A DNA stretch of 64,000 bases. Source: Amphiura filiformis (taxonomy: Eukaryota > Echinodermata > Ophiuroidea > Amphilepidida > Amphiuridae). A model generated the notes under the pieces. That model worked only from the letters and a program-made list of their open reading frames with translations. It was not told the origin of the DNA and made no database searches. A program made the position numbers and the translations under genes. Every line of letters starts with the position of its first letter. Position 1 is the stretch's first letter. The stretch spans positions 332,501-396,500 of the forward strand of contig NW_027305505.1 in assembly GCF_039555335.1 (NCBI RefSeq), written 5' to 3'. Shown here piece after piece: positions 9,927-18,377 of the stretch.

Positions 9927-10407
9927 CTATTCAAATTCATCGACATATTTTTCTTTTTTTGAAGTGGGTGACGCTGGTGTCTGGGGGGTGGAGACCACCA
10001 TCGATGCAGGTGATGGTGCCTGGGGGATGGACCCCCATGACAAATTGTTTGTGCCTACCCAGTACGCTACGACCCCCAAGAGAATAGCCCCTTCTCCTCC
10101 GACAACGATAATTGGCCAGCTAGATTGTGATTGCTGCGCTTGTGGAGCTGCCTGCGCTGTCTTCTCGGGTTGTGGGAGGGACGCTTGTTGTTCTTCAAAC
10201 GCTTTTAATTTTGCCCTTTTTTCTTCGTTTATCTTCGCCAGTTTTTTTCCGGCGGCAACCTTTTTTGGGTCTTTAGCCCGCGCGCGAGGAGCCGTAACGA
10301 TTTTTGGCTCTTTAGGCTGTGCGTGAGTAGCCGTAACGATTTTTGGCTCTTCGGTGAGCCCTGCGCCAGCAACGATTTCTGACTCTTCGAGTTTTTTTTT
10401 CTTCCAT
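9927..10407 (-). pseudogene. Basic/proline-rich protein with one membrane segment, frameshifted
   Basis: From the ATG at 10,407 the frame fails after five codons at an A-run (10,392-10,400 on the plus strand). One A fewer restores 159 codons, ending at TAG 9,927-9,929. The body has two degenerate 'PKIVTATHAQPKE'-type repeats, then 'DPKKVAAGKKLAKINEEKR', a basic helix. A glutamine/proline-rich linker precedes a hydrophobic segment (WPIIVVGGEGAILLGVVAYWV), and a polar tail follows. The 'DPKKVAAGK' signature plus single membrane segment recurs in the invertebrate families mentioned for the neighbours. One base in a homopolymer is the only defect, so a sequencing error is possible. Confidence 0.65.
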
Positions 10408-10597
10408 TTTATTTATAGATCTTCAGCAGCAGCTCAGTTATTTAGAACAACATAAAAAAATCCTTTGTATTGATCCATTTTTTTAAACTACCTTTGCTCA
10501 GCGACCTGAGCATCATTCTGAGCATCATGCTCAGATCTTGCACTTGCTCAGCACGTCTTCAGCACTTGCTCAACAACTTTGCCTTAATCGATCTCAT
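10408..10597. other. Short spacer with TGCTCAG-type repeats
   Basis: Between two minus-strand genes. It contains repeated GCTCAG/GAGCA words (10,495-10,575) in direct and inverted order. No frame seen. Confidence 0.4.
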
Positions 10598-10948
10598 CTA
10601 CTCCGGGTTTAGCAGTAGCTCCAGCAGCTGGGGTTCTTTAGGCACGACCGGGTTTTTTTGGATGTGATTACCCGTCAGCAACACAGCCTCGAGCGGGCCT
10701 AGCATGTGCCCAAAACGGTGGTACATCCCGCACGTCCACTTTGACAGAGCTATGTCTATGAACGGTCCTTCATTCAACGAGACTTCCAGGCCATCAGGGT
10801 CGGTAATTACCAAGCTTTTTGGAAGCAACCATCCTACAAGTTTTGTGTATGCCACAAGTTTTTCAAGAGTATGTCGAGAATCAAATGCAAAAATTCTCTC
10901 TCGACGATGTTGCGAGAGAAGGGGATACGTTTCGCAAGGGCACAACAT
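10598..10948 (-). CDS. Virus-block protein with 'YHRFGHMLGPLEA' motif
   Basis: Open frame of 116 codons from ATG 10,948. The informative part starts near residue 35 (KLVGWLLPKSLVITDPDGLE) and contains 'IDIALSKWTCGMYHRFGHML' and 'GPLEAVLLTGNHIQ'. I recall this sequence style from multicopy uncharacterised invertebrate proteins. The first 33 residues overlap the opposite-strand gene starting at 10,849, so the true start may be internal or lost. Two short pieces matching 'IDIALSKW.C' recur at 20,265-20,385. Function unknown; hydrophobic character is moderate rather than clearly transmembrane. Confidence 0.55.
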   Translation of the reverse strand: MLCPCETYPLLSQHRRERIFAFDSRHTLEKLVAYTKLVGWLLPKSLVITDPDGLEVSLNEGPFIDIALSKWTCGMYHRFGHMLGPLEAVLLTGNHIQKNPVVPKEPQLLELLLNPE

Positions 10949-12085
10949 GGTCGTTCGAGCGCGATACTATTTTTGTCGAATACAACAGCAAAAAAACAAG
11001 ACTCACCGTAGAAGGAAATCCGCGAAAATGTCTAGCTCTTAACACTATTAAAGGAAACTAAGGACAGGGAGCTTCTTCATTTTTACGGGAGACGCTGGGA
11101 GTTTCAAAAGCACTAAGAAAACACAACAACAAGCAAAAAGGGCGTCGACGAGTGTGAGAAGAGTTTTGAGGAGAACTCCAACAGGGAGACCAGGCGCAGC
11201 TCGAGTGATGCAAAGGCTTCAAATGGCAAACAATGACATGGAGGGGCTGGGAGTAGACCTTGCGAGTGATCCCGTTGCTAACCAAGAGGAAGTAAAGAAT
11301 TTTTTGGATGCGCAGGGACGTCTCAAGAGACTGTCCGACGTTTAGGAGCACTTGGTAAAAAGGAGAGACGAAAAAGCGGAAGAGCTAGCAAATCTGAAAT
11401 CCCAAGGTCGCAGTTCTGTTAGCTTCGTTAACCTAACCAACGAAGGTGACGAAGGAGAACCCCTTTTGCCCGTAAGCGAAGACGATGCTGAGAAATCTAG
11501 AGAACTGGAAGAGGAGATCAAAACATTTGACCGGGCCATAGCCGATCAAGATGCCAAAGTCAGAAATTCTCTCGAGCGTTTGCGGCAATCTATCGAAAAT
11601 TTCATCGAAAGCGACGATAGTTTGCGCGATCGAATTAGCATGTTGTTTCGACGAGAGGGAGTTACTATTGCTTCGATCATAACCGCAATCGGCATGACAA
11701 TATCGACGATTGTCGCATGGATAGTTGCGGCGACCAAATTGACGGTTTCTACCGTCACTCCTGCACCAAAGCCCGTGCCGCCAAAGCCAAAGCCGAAGCC
11801 AGACCCCGGTCCACAACCTAAGCCCGACCCGCCGACTCCACCAAAGCCAAAAACTTTGACGGATTTGCTCAAGGCTCAGTTACAAAAAATCGCGAATCTT
11901 CTTGCAAAACTCGGAGACAAAGCTTTGGCCGCGTTTCCGGCAATTATTGGAGCTGTGGTCAATTTCGTGCTCAAATCCGTTTCATCCGTAGCTGGATTTT
12001 TAGCCGAGAATCTTTGGGTATTTGCCTTAGCAGTTGGTGGAATTTTGTACACTTCTGCGAAGGAAATTTACGATAAAAAAAATAA
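10849..12085 (+). pseudogene. Long coiled-coil protein with proline linker and C-terminal membrane segments
   Basis: ATG at 10,849 (MPQVFQEYVENQMQKFSL). The conserved beginning includes 'GDTFRKGTTWSFERDTIFV' and 'KKTRLTVEGNP'. The frame shifts by one base near 11,052-11,058, continues with 'SFFIFTGDAGSFKSTKK', meets an in-frame TAG at 11,343-11,345, and resumes with acidic, heptad-like sequence (11,360-11,640). A hydrophobic segment (TIASIITAIGMTISTIVAWI, about 11,665-11,724) is followed by a proline/lysine linker (about 11,760-11,850). At least one more membrane region lies at 11,935-12,060 (AFPAIIGAVVNFVLKSVSS and NLWVFALAVGGILY). A lost A near 12,075-12,082 would restore a stop at 12,083-12,085. 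The head overlaps the opposite-strand gene by 100 bases. Looks like a membrane-anchored structural protein (inference). Confidence 0.65.
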
Positions 12086-12112
12086 ACCCACAGCAATCTG
12101 CCGCGGGTGCAA
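12086..12112. terminator. Weak hairpin with A/T flanks
   Basis: ACCCACAGC and GCCGCGGGT pair with two mismatches around a 5-base loop, between the end of the plus-strand gene and the convergent ankyrin gene. Less convincing than the other hairpins. Confidence 0.3.
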
Positions 12113-12174
12113 AAAATATTTGGTCTACTATTCAAAATCACTTTGCAGAGTTTCACGATGTTTTCGCGCCCTGC

Positions 12175-12642
12175 TCAAGCAGCCCATTCCATTGCCCAAT
12201 CAAAATCAGTAGCGCCGCAGTCTTTGCAAAGTTTCACGATGTCTTCGTGTCCTTCTACAGCAGCCCATGCCATCGCACTGTCAAAATCAGTGGCACCCCA
12301 GTATTTGCAAAGTTTCACGATGTTCTCGTGCCCTTCTCGAGCAGCACATTCCATAGCCACGTCAAAATCAGTGGCGCCCCAGTCTTTGCAAAGTTTCACG
12401 ATGTCTTCATGCCCTCCTTTAGCAGCCCATTCCATCGCCACGTCAAAATCAGTGGCGCCCCAGTCTTTGCAAAGTTTCACGATGTCTTCATGCCCTGTTA
12501 TAGCGGCACATTTCATCGCTCTGTCAAAATCAGTGGCATCCCAATATACCACACCTAGTTGTCGACGAAAATTAGGCGAAATTTTTCGAATCTCATATCT
12601 TATCTCGGATTCAAAATTTGCAATACCTGTTAATTTTTCCAT
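12175..12642 (-). CDS. Ankyrin-repeat protein, 155 aa
   Basis: Intact, ATG at 12,642 (MEKLTGIANFESEIRYEIRK). After about 35 residues come four near-identical repeats of about 29 residues with core 'AAxxGHEDIVKLCKDWGATD' followed by 'FDxAM', and a partial fifth at the C-terminus. This 'GHEDIVKLCK.WGA.DFD' ankyrin variant is the style of nucleocytoplasmic large DNA viruses rather than typical animal ankyrins. Near identity between repeats indicates recent internal duplication. A host-interaction role is usual for viral ankyrin proteins but not shown here. It converges on the coiled-coil gene. Confidence 0.85.
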   Translation of the reverse strand: MEKLTGIANFESEIRYEIRKISPNFRRQLGVVYWDATDFDRAMKCAAITGHEDIVKLCKDWGATDFDVAMEWAAKGGHEDIVKLCKDWGATDFDVAMECAAREGHENIVKLCKYWGATDFDSAMAWAAVEGHEDIVKLCKDCGATDFDWAMEWAA

Positions 12643-12690
12643 TTTTCCTTTCTTTTTTCTTTTTTTTAAACCGGTTCAAAAAATTGCTCC

Positions 12691-12895
12691 TACTTCAACC
12701 ACCAAAGTTTTGCCGCGAGACAAGTCATCCACACAAAAGTGAACACGAGCTCGACTCCCGCATTGTGCGCGGCTTTTTCTCTCTCTTTTTCGAGCCTCTC
12801 CCTTTAACTCGCAGCTATTTCAGCATTGTACGCGACTTTTTCTCTCTCTTTTGTGAGCTCTTCTTTGAGTTTGTTTCGCTCACATATAGTTCATC
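12691..12895 (-). pseudogene. Small coiled-coil/membrane protein, interrupted
   Basis: A minus-strand frame ending at TAG 12,691-12,693 contains two related units, 'KEREKVAYNAEIAAS' and 'KEREKAAHNAGVEL', followed by a hydrophobic C-terminus (LVFTFVWMTCLAAKLWW). A TAA separates the two units near 12,800. No clear ATG is seen; a start would lie near 12,890. Probably a degenerate member of the block's small membrane proteins. Confidence 0.4.
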
Positions 12896-12944
12896 ACTGC
12901 ATTTGAAGGGTTTCCCCTTGATTTCTTTTCATCAGCAATTTATA

Positions 12945-14958
12945 TTAACGAAAATATACGATGGCTGTTCCAATTAACGCCGCTCCCAAGGTCAATGAAA
13001 GTTTTTTCTCGTCATGCGTCAGGGGGTCTGCGCCCCCAGACCACCAGGGGGCTGCGTCCCCATACCCCCTGGCTGCGTCCTCAACAAGCGGCTCTGTATT
13101 TTCTGGTGGTTCTTCTTCCTCTTCCTGTAGCGGGTCGGGTTGAAAGTCGTCCGGCTCGGATTGCTGGCTTTTAATCACACTTTGTTGGTCATTTACTTCC
13201 GAGTTATATCCAAGGGACAGATCGTCCGACGCGATCTGAATAAAATTGTTGTAGCCGTTCAACGTTCCAAGTTCGACCTCCATGTTGCTCGGAAGCATGT
13301 ACAATCCGTGTCCAACGACAAAGTCGAGCTTGTTCCTAGCGTACTGGAGAGTTCTCTGATACCGGTCGATCGAATCGGGAAGGTCTACCTCTGAATTCGT
13401 CGTCCGTATTCCATAGTGGCGTATAGTGGGGCGCCGCGAATAAACAACTTTTCGAGAAAATCGGGTTTGAAGAAATGCCAATTTAAAATCGAGTTGTGTA
13501 AATCAGACATTCATTATATTTTGTAAATGATGTGAAATTTCTGTAGTAAACTAAATAGATTTTATTGTTATATATTTTCAAAAGAAATAAATACATACTA
13601 TTGCTGGCAAACTGACAATAAAACTATACGTCACTATGGAAAACGAACAAAACGCAATACCCTAACCTTACGTTAACCGTACGCCACCTCGGTCGCCGTG
13701 TAATCCCTATGGCGTTACTTTTCGTCGTTCGTATTCCATAGTGGCGTATGGGTCCGATACGCGTACGCCACTATGACATACGATGTTTTTCATTTTTGCC
13801 GATATTTCATAATTATAAAATGTGTATAAAAAGTGGCGTATGGTCGATACGCCACTATGGAATACGAAAAATGCCACTTTGTGACTATACGCCACATTTA
13901 ATTAATTACTTACTAATTAATTACCTAATTATGACTGATGAGACTTAGAAAAATGAAAGAGAACATCATTAAAAACATATGTGCCAATTTTCAAAAAATG
14001 ACCAAAAATCACTATACGCCACTATGGAATACAGCCGACGAATTGATAGCGTCTTCGACGTTCGCCAAAAATTGCTTTTGAGCGTCAAACGCACTCCCAT
14101 CCCCAAGAATGCTTGATCTTGCTTGGGCTTGCGCTCCGAGGATAGCCCAAACCAAAGTTCGAACGCTGTCGTTAATTCTTGAAACACCAGCCCTGGTGAA
14201 TCCGTTCGAGTGATCCAGAACAAAAGATCCTATCACAGCCATGGCATCACCCCTTCGAATTGACACGTCGGTTATGTCGGGATCGTGATCGAACATTTGG
14301 TCCATCCAGATCGGGTAAGTAGCGTCCCTGCTGTTGCCCAAAAAGTTGACGTGCCCGGTGACGAAGATCTCAAACTTTTTTGTATCGGGGTTTTTGGTAA
14401 TTTCGACTTTGTCCGAGGTCTTCAAACTAAAATCTTTGTGGTAAGTCCGGGTAAATTTTGCTGTGCCCATTCCGTTCCAACGGTCGAACTTTTGCCTCCA
14501 ATTGGCGTGAGTGGAGATCCCGAATTCGGCGCAGATTATTTCGCAGGCATTTGGTCTACGCCGTTCTGGAGAGGATTCCACGAATCTTCAACGGGTAAGG
14601 GACAGCTCATTTGGGACAAAATTTCCCTAGTCTGGTAGTACGCGTGAAAACGCCATACGGATCTGACAAAAGGATCCTGGTGGGTAAGATGCTCCTTCGA
14701 TACTCCGCATCCGCTCGTGGCCGCCCAAACGGCGAAGTTTAACTGCATTTGCCAGAAAACCATCTGATCCGCGAGCCAATTTTCATAATGCTCTGGGTCC
14801 TTGATTCTCGGAAGTTTGTAGCCGCTCCAGACGTTCGGAAATCTCGCAACGAAGCTCGATTTTTTATTGACCCTGATTTCTTGGTTTACTAGACTCCATC
14901 CATGGGTAGACTCGAACACTCCCCCGGTTCGTGGTTGAAAATCTTGATTGTAATCCAT
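12945..14958 (-). pseudogene. Conserved virion-like protein, split by a MITE and a frameshift
   Basis: ATG at 14,958 (MDYNQDFQPRTGGVFESTHG). The conserved N-terminal region contains 'HYENWLADQMVFWQMQLNFA' and 'WAATSGCGVSKEH', features I recall from a multicopy uncharacterised family in cnidarians and other invertebrates. A one-base frameshift occurs in the overlap of the two frames (14,536-14,581). The middle domain (FVTGHVNFLGNSRDATYPIW) runs to 14,045, where a 643-bp MITE interrupts. The remainder (13,393-12,945) continues in register once the MITE and one 4-bp target copy are discounted, with 'YQRTLQYARNKLDFVVG' and a C-terminal membrane segment (LSLTLGAALIGTAIVYF). It starts 19 bases from the divergent 14,978 gene. 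A capsid-associated role is inference. Confidence 0.7.
13398..14040. mobile_element. 643-bp MITE with AATT target duplication
   Basis: Terminal inverted repeats of about 31 bp (13,398-13,428 and 14,010-14,040) contain a perfect 23-bp core, GTATTCCATAGTGGCGTATAGTG, with two differences in the outermost eight bases. AATT flanks both ends (13,394-13,397 and 14,041-14,044). Further copies of the terminal motif lie inside (13,723-13,749 and 13,851-13,873), suggesting a nested or rearranged relative. No transposase frame. Superfamily not assigned. The host gene reads in register across the two flanks, which supports the boundaries. Confidence 0.85.
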
Positions 14959-14977
14959 TTATTGTAAAATAAAGAAA

Positions 14978-15679
14978 ATGAGTTTTATAACAATTACCGG
15001 CACCGGCAAAGGAAAACCTTATCGTCTGTTGCAAAGTATAGACAATAAATCCAAAAACTTGAAAATTGGAATCAAAAGGATCTCGGGCCGAGTAGGATGG
15101 TTCAACGTCGAAGAAGAACTCGAATGGAGGTACGCTCAAGAAGGGCATGGACCTTCAACAGCGATAAAAATAATCCCGGGGCTGTATAATTTTGACCAGC
15201 TCGTAAAAGAATTCACGAGTCGGATCGATGGACTCGAATTCAAATTCGACGAACGCAATGGACAACTCGACATGACAATTCCCGCGCAGTATGAGATTTG
15301 GTTTCCAGACCGCGTTCGAGGAATGTTCGGATTGGACGACGAAGGGTGGTTATCGGCTGGTGAATACATGGGAGATCGAGCGATAGAATTTTCACCTCGA
15401 AGAATTCTAGTGTACCTGAATCAGCTGTCAACCACGGGTAATCTCGTAAAGAACAATGACGATGTTCTGCAGGAAGGTCGAGTTCTTGGGTGGATAGATC
15501 TCTCAAACGCCGCGTTCGGAGAATACTTCGTCACTAACTATGAGAAACCGAGTTTCAAAAAACTGCAAAATGGAACCATCCACGAGCTAGACTTCGACTT
15601 CAAAGTAGAGCGGAAAAATTCTTCGAGAAAGCTCGATAATCATGGTCAACCGCTGGATTTGGAATTGGAAATACGATAG
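14978..15679 (+). CDS. Virus-block protein, beta-rich, 233 aa
   Basis: Intact, ATG at 14,978 (MSFITITGTGKGKPYRLLQS). The sequence alternates hydrophobic strands with turns throughout ('KIGIKRISGRVGWFNVEEEL', 'AIKIIPGLYNFDQLVKEF', 'RILVYLNQLSTTGNLV', 'IHELDFDFKVE'), with no membrane segment or catalytic motif. The pattern suits a beta-sandwich. A penton-like or minor capsid jelly roll is a reasonable hypothesis given the fibre gene immediately downstream, but that is inference. Only 19 bases separate its ATG from the divergent start at 14,958, so the two genes must share a very short promoter. Confidence 0.65.
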   Translation: MSFITITGTGKGKPYRLLQSIDNKSKNLKIGIKRISGRVGWFNVEEELEWRYAQEGHGPSTAIKIIPGLYNFDQLVKEFTSRIDGLEFKFDERNGQLDMTIPAQYEIWFPDRVRGMFGLDDEGWLSAGEYMGDRAIEFSPRRILVYLNQLSTTGNLVKNNDDVLQEGRVLGWIDLSNAAFGEYFVTNYEKPSFKKLQNGTIHELDFDFKVERKNSSRKLDNHGQPLDLELEIR

Positions 15680-15692
15680 AATAAAAGAAAGA

Positions 15693-16760
15693 ATGTCTAT
15701 CTGGGGACCGACAATCGAAACGGAATCGACGCCAACAGCTGGCGAAGATCTGGATCTTTCAGCGTACGTCAAAAAAAAAACTGGTACGAGAATGACCGGA
15801 AGGATTTACATGGGAGGCAAAAAAGAAACGGGTCTAGCTAATCCAACCGAGCCACAAGATACAGCTACTGCGCAGTACGTTGCAAATTACGTGACACATC
15901 TCAACGATATCAAACTAAATACATCCGGGGGAACATTGACGGGCGAGCTCGCGATGAGTGAGCACAGAATCACGGCTCTTGGAGGTCCTGCCGAAAACAA
16001 AGATGCCACGTCAAAAGAATACGTGGACGCTCAGGTGCAGCTGTTAAAAGAGTACGTGGACGTTCTGGTGCAGCACGAACACGATATAGCCGTGCACAAT
16101 GTGGGAAGGTACATCGCATTACCCAACGAAGAAGACGGAACGGTAACATATTTTTTCCGTGAGGGCTAAGAAAAATGTAGATCTAGATTTAGACAAGCCG
16201 GTGGAGATCAAAAACGGGCAAGCCTTCAACGCTGACTCGAAACAAATAATTATTAATGGCATTCCTACTGCGACTCTGCCTAACGAAGGAAAAGATCTCG
16301 AAATCATGCAACTCAGTCGAGAATTAGAAATTGTCTTCAATTTAAACCTCGCGATACGTCAACCGTGGAATCTTAGCTTTGTAGCCAAACCTGGAGATCA
16401 AAGCCCTCACGCGAACAATGCCATTTCGTTGACGTTTCAACCTAATCTAAGAACTTTTGCGTATTTGAACATCACCTGGAATGACGATGGAATAAGCTAC
16501 GTTGTACTAAACAATGCGAGAAAGGTGGATCACGCAGATTCATTGGAATTGGACGTGAGCCAGATGAATCACATCTCGATCGAGTACGTTCAAAACAAGT
16601 TGTGCTTTTGGATAAACGGTCATCAAAGACAAAATATGTACAGAACTCAAAGTTTCTACAGTAGAGTTTCTACGATAGAAACCTAGGTAAGCCGGAGATC
16701 GTTCAGCACTTCATCGACAATTACGTTTTGAATTTTACGAACGATGTAGTTTTGGTATAA
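15693..16760 (+). pseudogene. Fibre-like protein with phage-tail-type repeats, frameshifted
   Basis: ATG at 15,693 (MSIWGPTIETESTPTAGEDL), 13 bases after the preceding stop. Two repeat blocks follow, each with 'TLTGELAMSEHRITALGG'-like or 'GRIYMGGKKETGLANPTEP' strands ending in 'DTATAQYV' or 'DATSKEYVD'. This 'M.G..I..L..P....DA....YVD' pattern is typical of phage tail fibres and trimeric beta-helical spikes. A T-run at 16,151-16,156 carries one base too many. The next frame adds a globular C-terminal domain (about 16,160-16,680, with 'NNAISLTFQPNLRTFAYLNI'). Another shift near 16,680 leads to the stop at 16,758-16,760. It probably encoded a receptor-binding or surface spike. Confidence 0.75.
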
Positions 16761-16766
16761 ATAAAG

Positions 16767-17444
16767 ATGAAGAATCCAAGCGCACCACAAATGTATCCCG
16801 ATCTTCCCGATAATCGACAGCCAGCGACCGGAGGGCAATTGGAGAGCGAGCAAGGAGTCCAATTCCGAATGAGATTTCCAAGATCAGAGATTTCCTGGAA
16901 AATGAGGTCAACCAAAGAAACCAGCTCAGACGAACGTATAAAACTTTTTGGAACGTCTTTTATAACACCGCTCAAGTTTCCGGGCTCATCGCGGTTGGAT
17001 CTGGAACGGGGGCTGTGGGGACGCTGGCTACGGGAGTAGGGGCCTTCGTAAGCATTCCCCTAGGAGGAATCGCAATCGCTGGTGGTGTAGTCAGCGGAGT
17101 TTGCGTGGCCCTCGGAAAAGTGACCATGAAAAAAATTCAAAAACATGAATGTGTCAAACGTACCGCTGAAAGTAGTCTGAACACTATAAATGATCTTGTT
17201 TCAAACGCCCTCCGAAACGGACAAGTGAGCAACGAAGAATTCCACCATATCCTGAAGAGATGGAGAATTACCGGAGTCACAAGGCCAAAATTAAGCACCA
17301 GACCCGCGGAGCCCTGATCGCATTGACGGCTGACAGAGAGAGAGAAACTCGCGCGGAAGCCGAAAAGGTCGGGGAGGAACGCGAAAAAAAGCTCTGGCGG
17401 ATCTCCTCAATACCGCTGGGTTGAAGAGCGAGGCAAAAAATTAG
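16767..17444 (+). pseudogene. Membrane protein with glycine-rich hydrophobic core, frameshifted
   Basis: ATG at 16,767 (MKNPSAPQMYPDLPDNRQP), six bases after the fibre gene ends. A frame change at about 16,830-16,850 leads to a charged helix, then a long glycine/alanine hydrophobic region (GTGAVGTLATGVGAFVSIPL and GGIAIAGGVVSGVCVALGKV, about 16,995-17,115). A helical C-terminal part follows ('SSLNTINDLVSNALRNGQVS', then a basic stretch after a shift near 17,265). A last shift near 17,390 gives a stop at 17,442-17,444. The 'TGVGA...GIAIAGGV' core with a coiled tail recalls an uncharacterised multicopy invertebrate family. It looks like a pore- or membrane-interacting virion protein (inference). 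Confidence 0.6.
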
Positions 17445-17475
17445 AATTTAATTTTGTTGTGTGGAAATAAAGGTA

Positions 17476-17803
17476 ATGGCGAATAAAAATCAAAAATCAG
17501 ACAAAGATCTGAAAATGCAAAACCGAAATCTGGCCGAGGTAGAAAGTAGGTTAAAACATGCTCTGGAAGCACTCCAAGAAGACTTTTTCGATTCCGAAAC
17601 TGATCTGAAAGCCCTCCCAAGAAGACTTTACCAAAATGAATAATGATCTGGAGGTCCTCCAAGATAACTTTATCAAAATGGAAAATGATCTAGAAGGGCA
17701 TGAGCAAGAAATTAGTACTCTTTTTTGGATTGTTAATACAATGGGCTTTGTCTTGGGTTTCACAATAGGTGTCAAAATTCTAGGTATCAAAATTCTATTC
17801 TAA
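17476..17803 (+). pseudogene. Coiled-coil protein with membrane segment, frameshifted
   Basis: ATG at 17,476 (MANKNQKSDKDLKMQNRNLA). Leucine-spaced helix with internal repeats of the type 'DLKALPRRLYQNE' / 'DLEVLQDNFIKMEN' spans about 17,560-17,690. The first frame stops at 17,641-17,643, and the second (from about 17,638) continues the repeat into a hydrophobic segment (TLFWIVNTMGFVLGFTIGV), ending at TAA 17,801-17,803. A third stretch of similar coiled-coil character (ALEELADLRCTKELVLKK) continues to about 17,930 in another frame. Function unknown. Confidence 0.5.
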
Positions 17804-17934
17804 ATGCTCTGGAAGAGCTAGCTGACCTAAGGTGTACAAAAGAGTTAGTTTTAAAAAAGTGTAAAGAAGAACTTTCCGAAACAATAGCGGTGCAAAAAAA
17901 AATCGATAAACTGCCTCCAAGCTCACGAGCCAAT

Positions 17935-17971
17935 AAAAAAAGTCTTATGGATCACCATAGGACTTTTTTTA
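17935..17971. terminator. Hairpin flanked by A-run and T-run
   Basis: Seven A, then GTCTTATGG, loop ATCA, CCATAGGAC (one G-T pair), then seven T. It lies between the coiled-coil gene (plus) and the YwqK-like gene (minus), which converge. Third clear example of this arrangement in the block. Confidence 0.65.
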
Positions 17972-17991
17972 ATGTTCAATTTGTTGAAGAT

Positions 17992-18342
17992 TTAACCAAC
18001 AAATAAATCTTCAAATGTTGTAATCGTATAGACTGTCCACGGACCTCTTGGGTTATAATCTTTGTATCGACCTTCGGCTTTCTTACATCCATTTTTATAC
18101 CAACATGTAAAATATACCGGATACCCCTCTTCTTTAAATTCTAATTCAGCCTCTTTTTGCCCGTTATCATAGTACCATTTCCATCTACCGCTCGGGTTAC
18201 CATTTTTCCACGTTTCTTTTCGAAAATGCCCTCTTTTTCTCAATTCTTCTATAAAGTCATCATACGTATCATTGCCACCCCAGTGCCAACCTGGCAGATC
18301 TGGTGGATCTATTTCTTCGTTACCGCTTGGTCTAGAACCCAT
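17992..18342 (-). CDS. YwqK/MORN-like repeat protein, 116 aa
   Basis: Intact, ATG at 18,342 (MGSRPSGNEEIDPPDLPGWH). The core holds two or three repeats of the type 'G.W.WYYDNGQKEAELEF' and 'YKNGCKKAEGRYKD' (about residues 45-100), the pattern of the YwqK/MORN_2 family found in bacteria and giant viruses. Each repeat forms a beta-hairpin. Its biochemical role in viruses is unknown. It converges on the coiled-coil gene across a terminator-like hairpin. A tandem repeat lies upstream, where its promoter would be. Confidence 0.75.
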   Translation of the reverse strand: MGSRPSGNEEIDPPDLPGWHWGGNDTYDDFIEELRKRGHFRKETWKNGNPSGRWKWYYDNGQKEAELEFKEEGYPVYFTCWYKNGCKKAEGRYKDYNPRGPWTVYTITTFEDLFVG

Positions 18343-18377
18343 TTTTTTTTATTTGTACACCGTAAATTTAAATTGAA

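Noticed and set aside
9901-10326. Plus-strand 141-codon frame
   Set aside because: Antisense of the frameshifted basic membrane protein, whose minus-strand reading has repeats and a membrane segment.
12034-12742. Plus-strand repeat-containing frames over the ankyrin gene
   Set aside because: They are antisense shadows of the ankyrin repeats, which are the frame with a recognisable domain.
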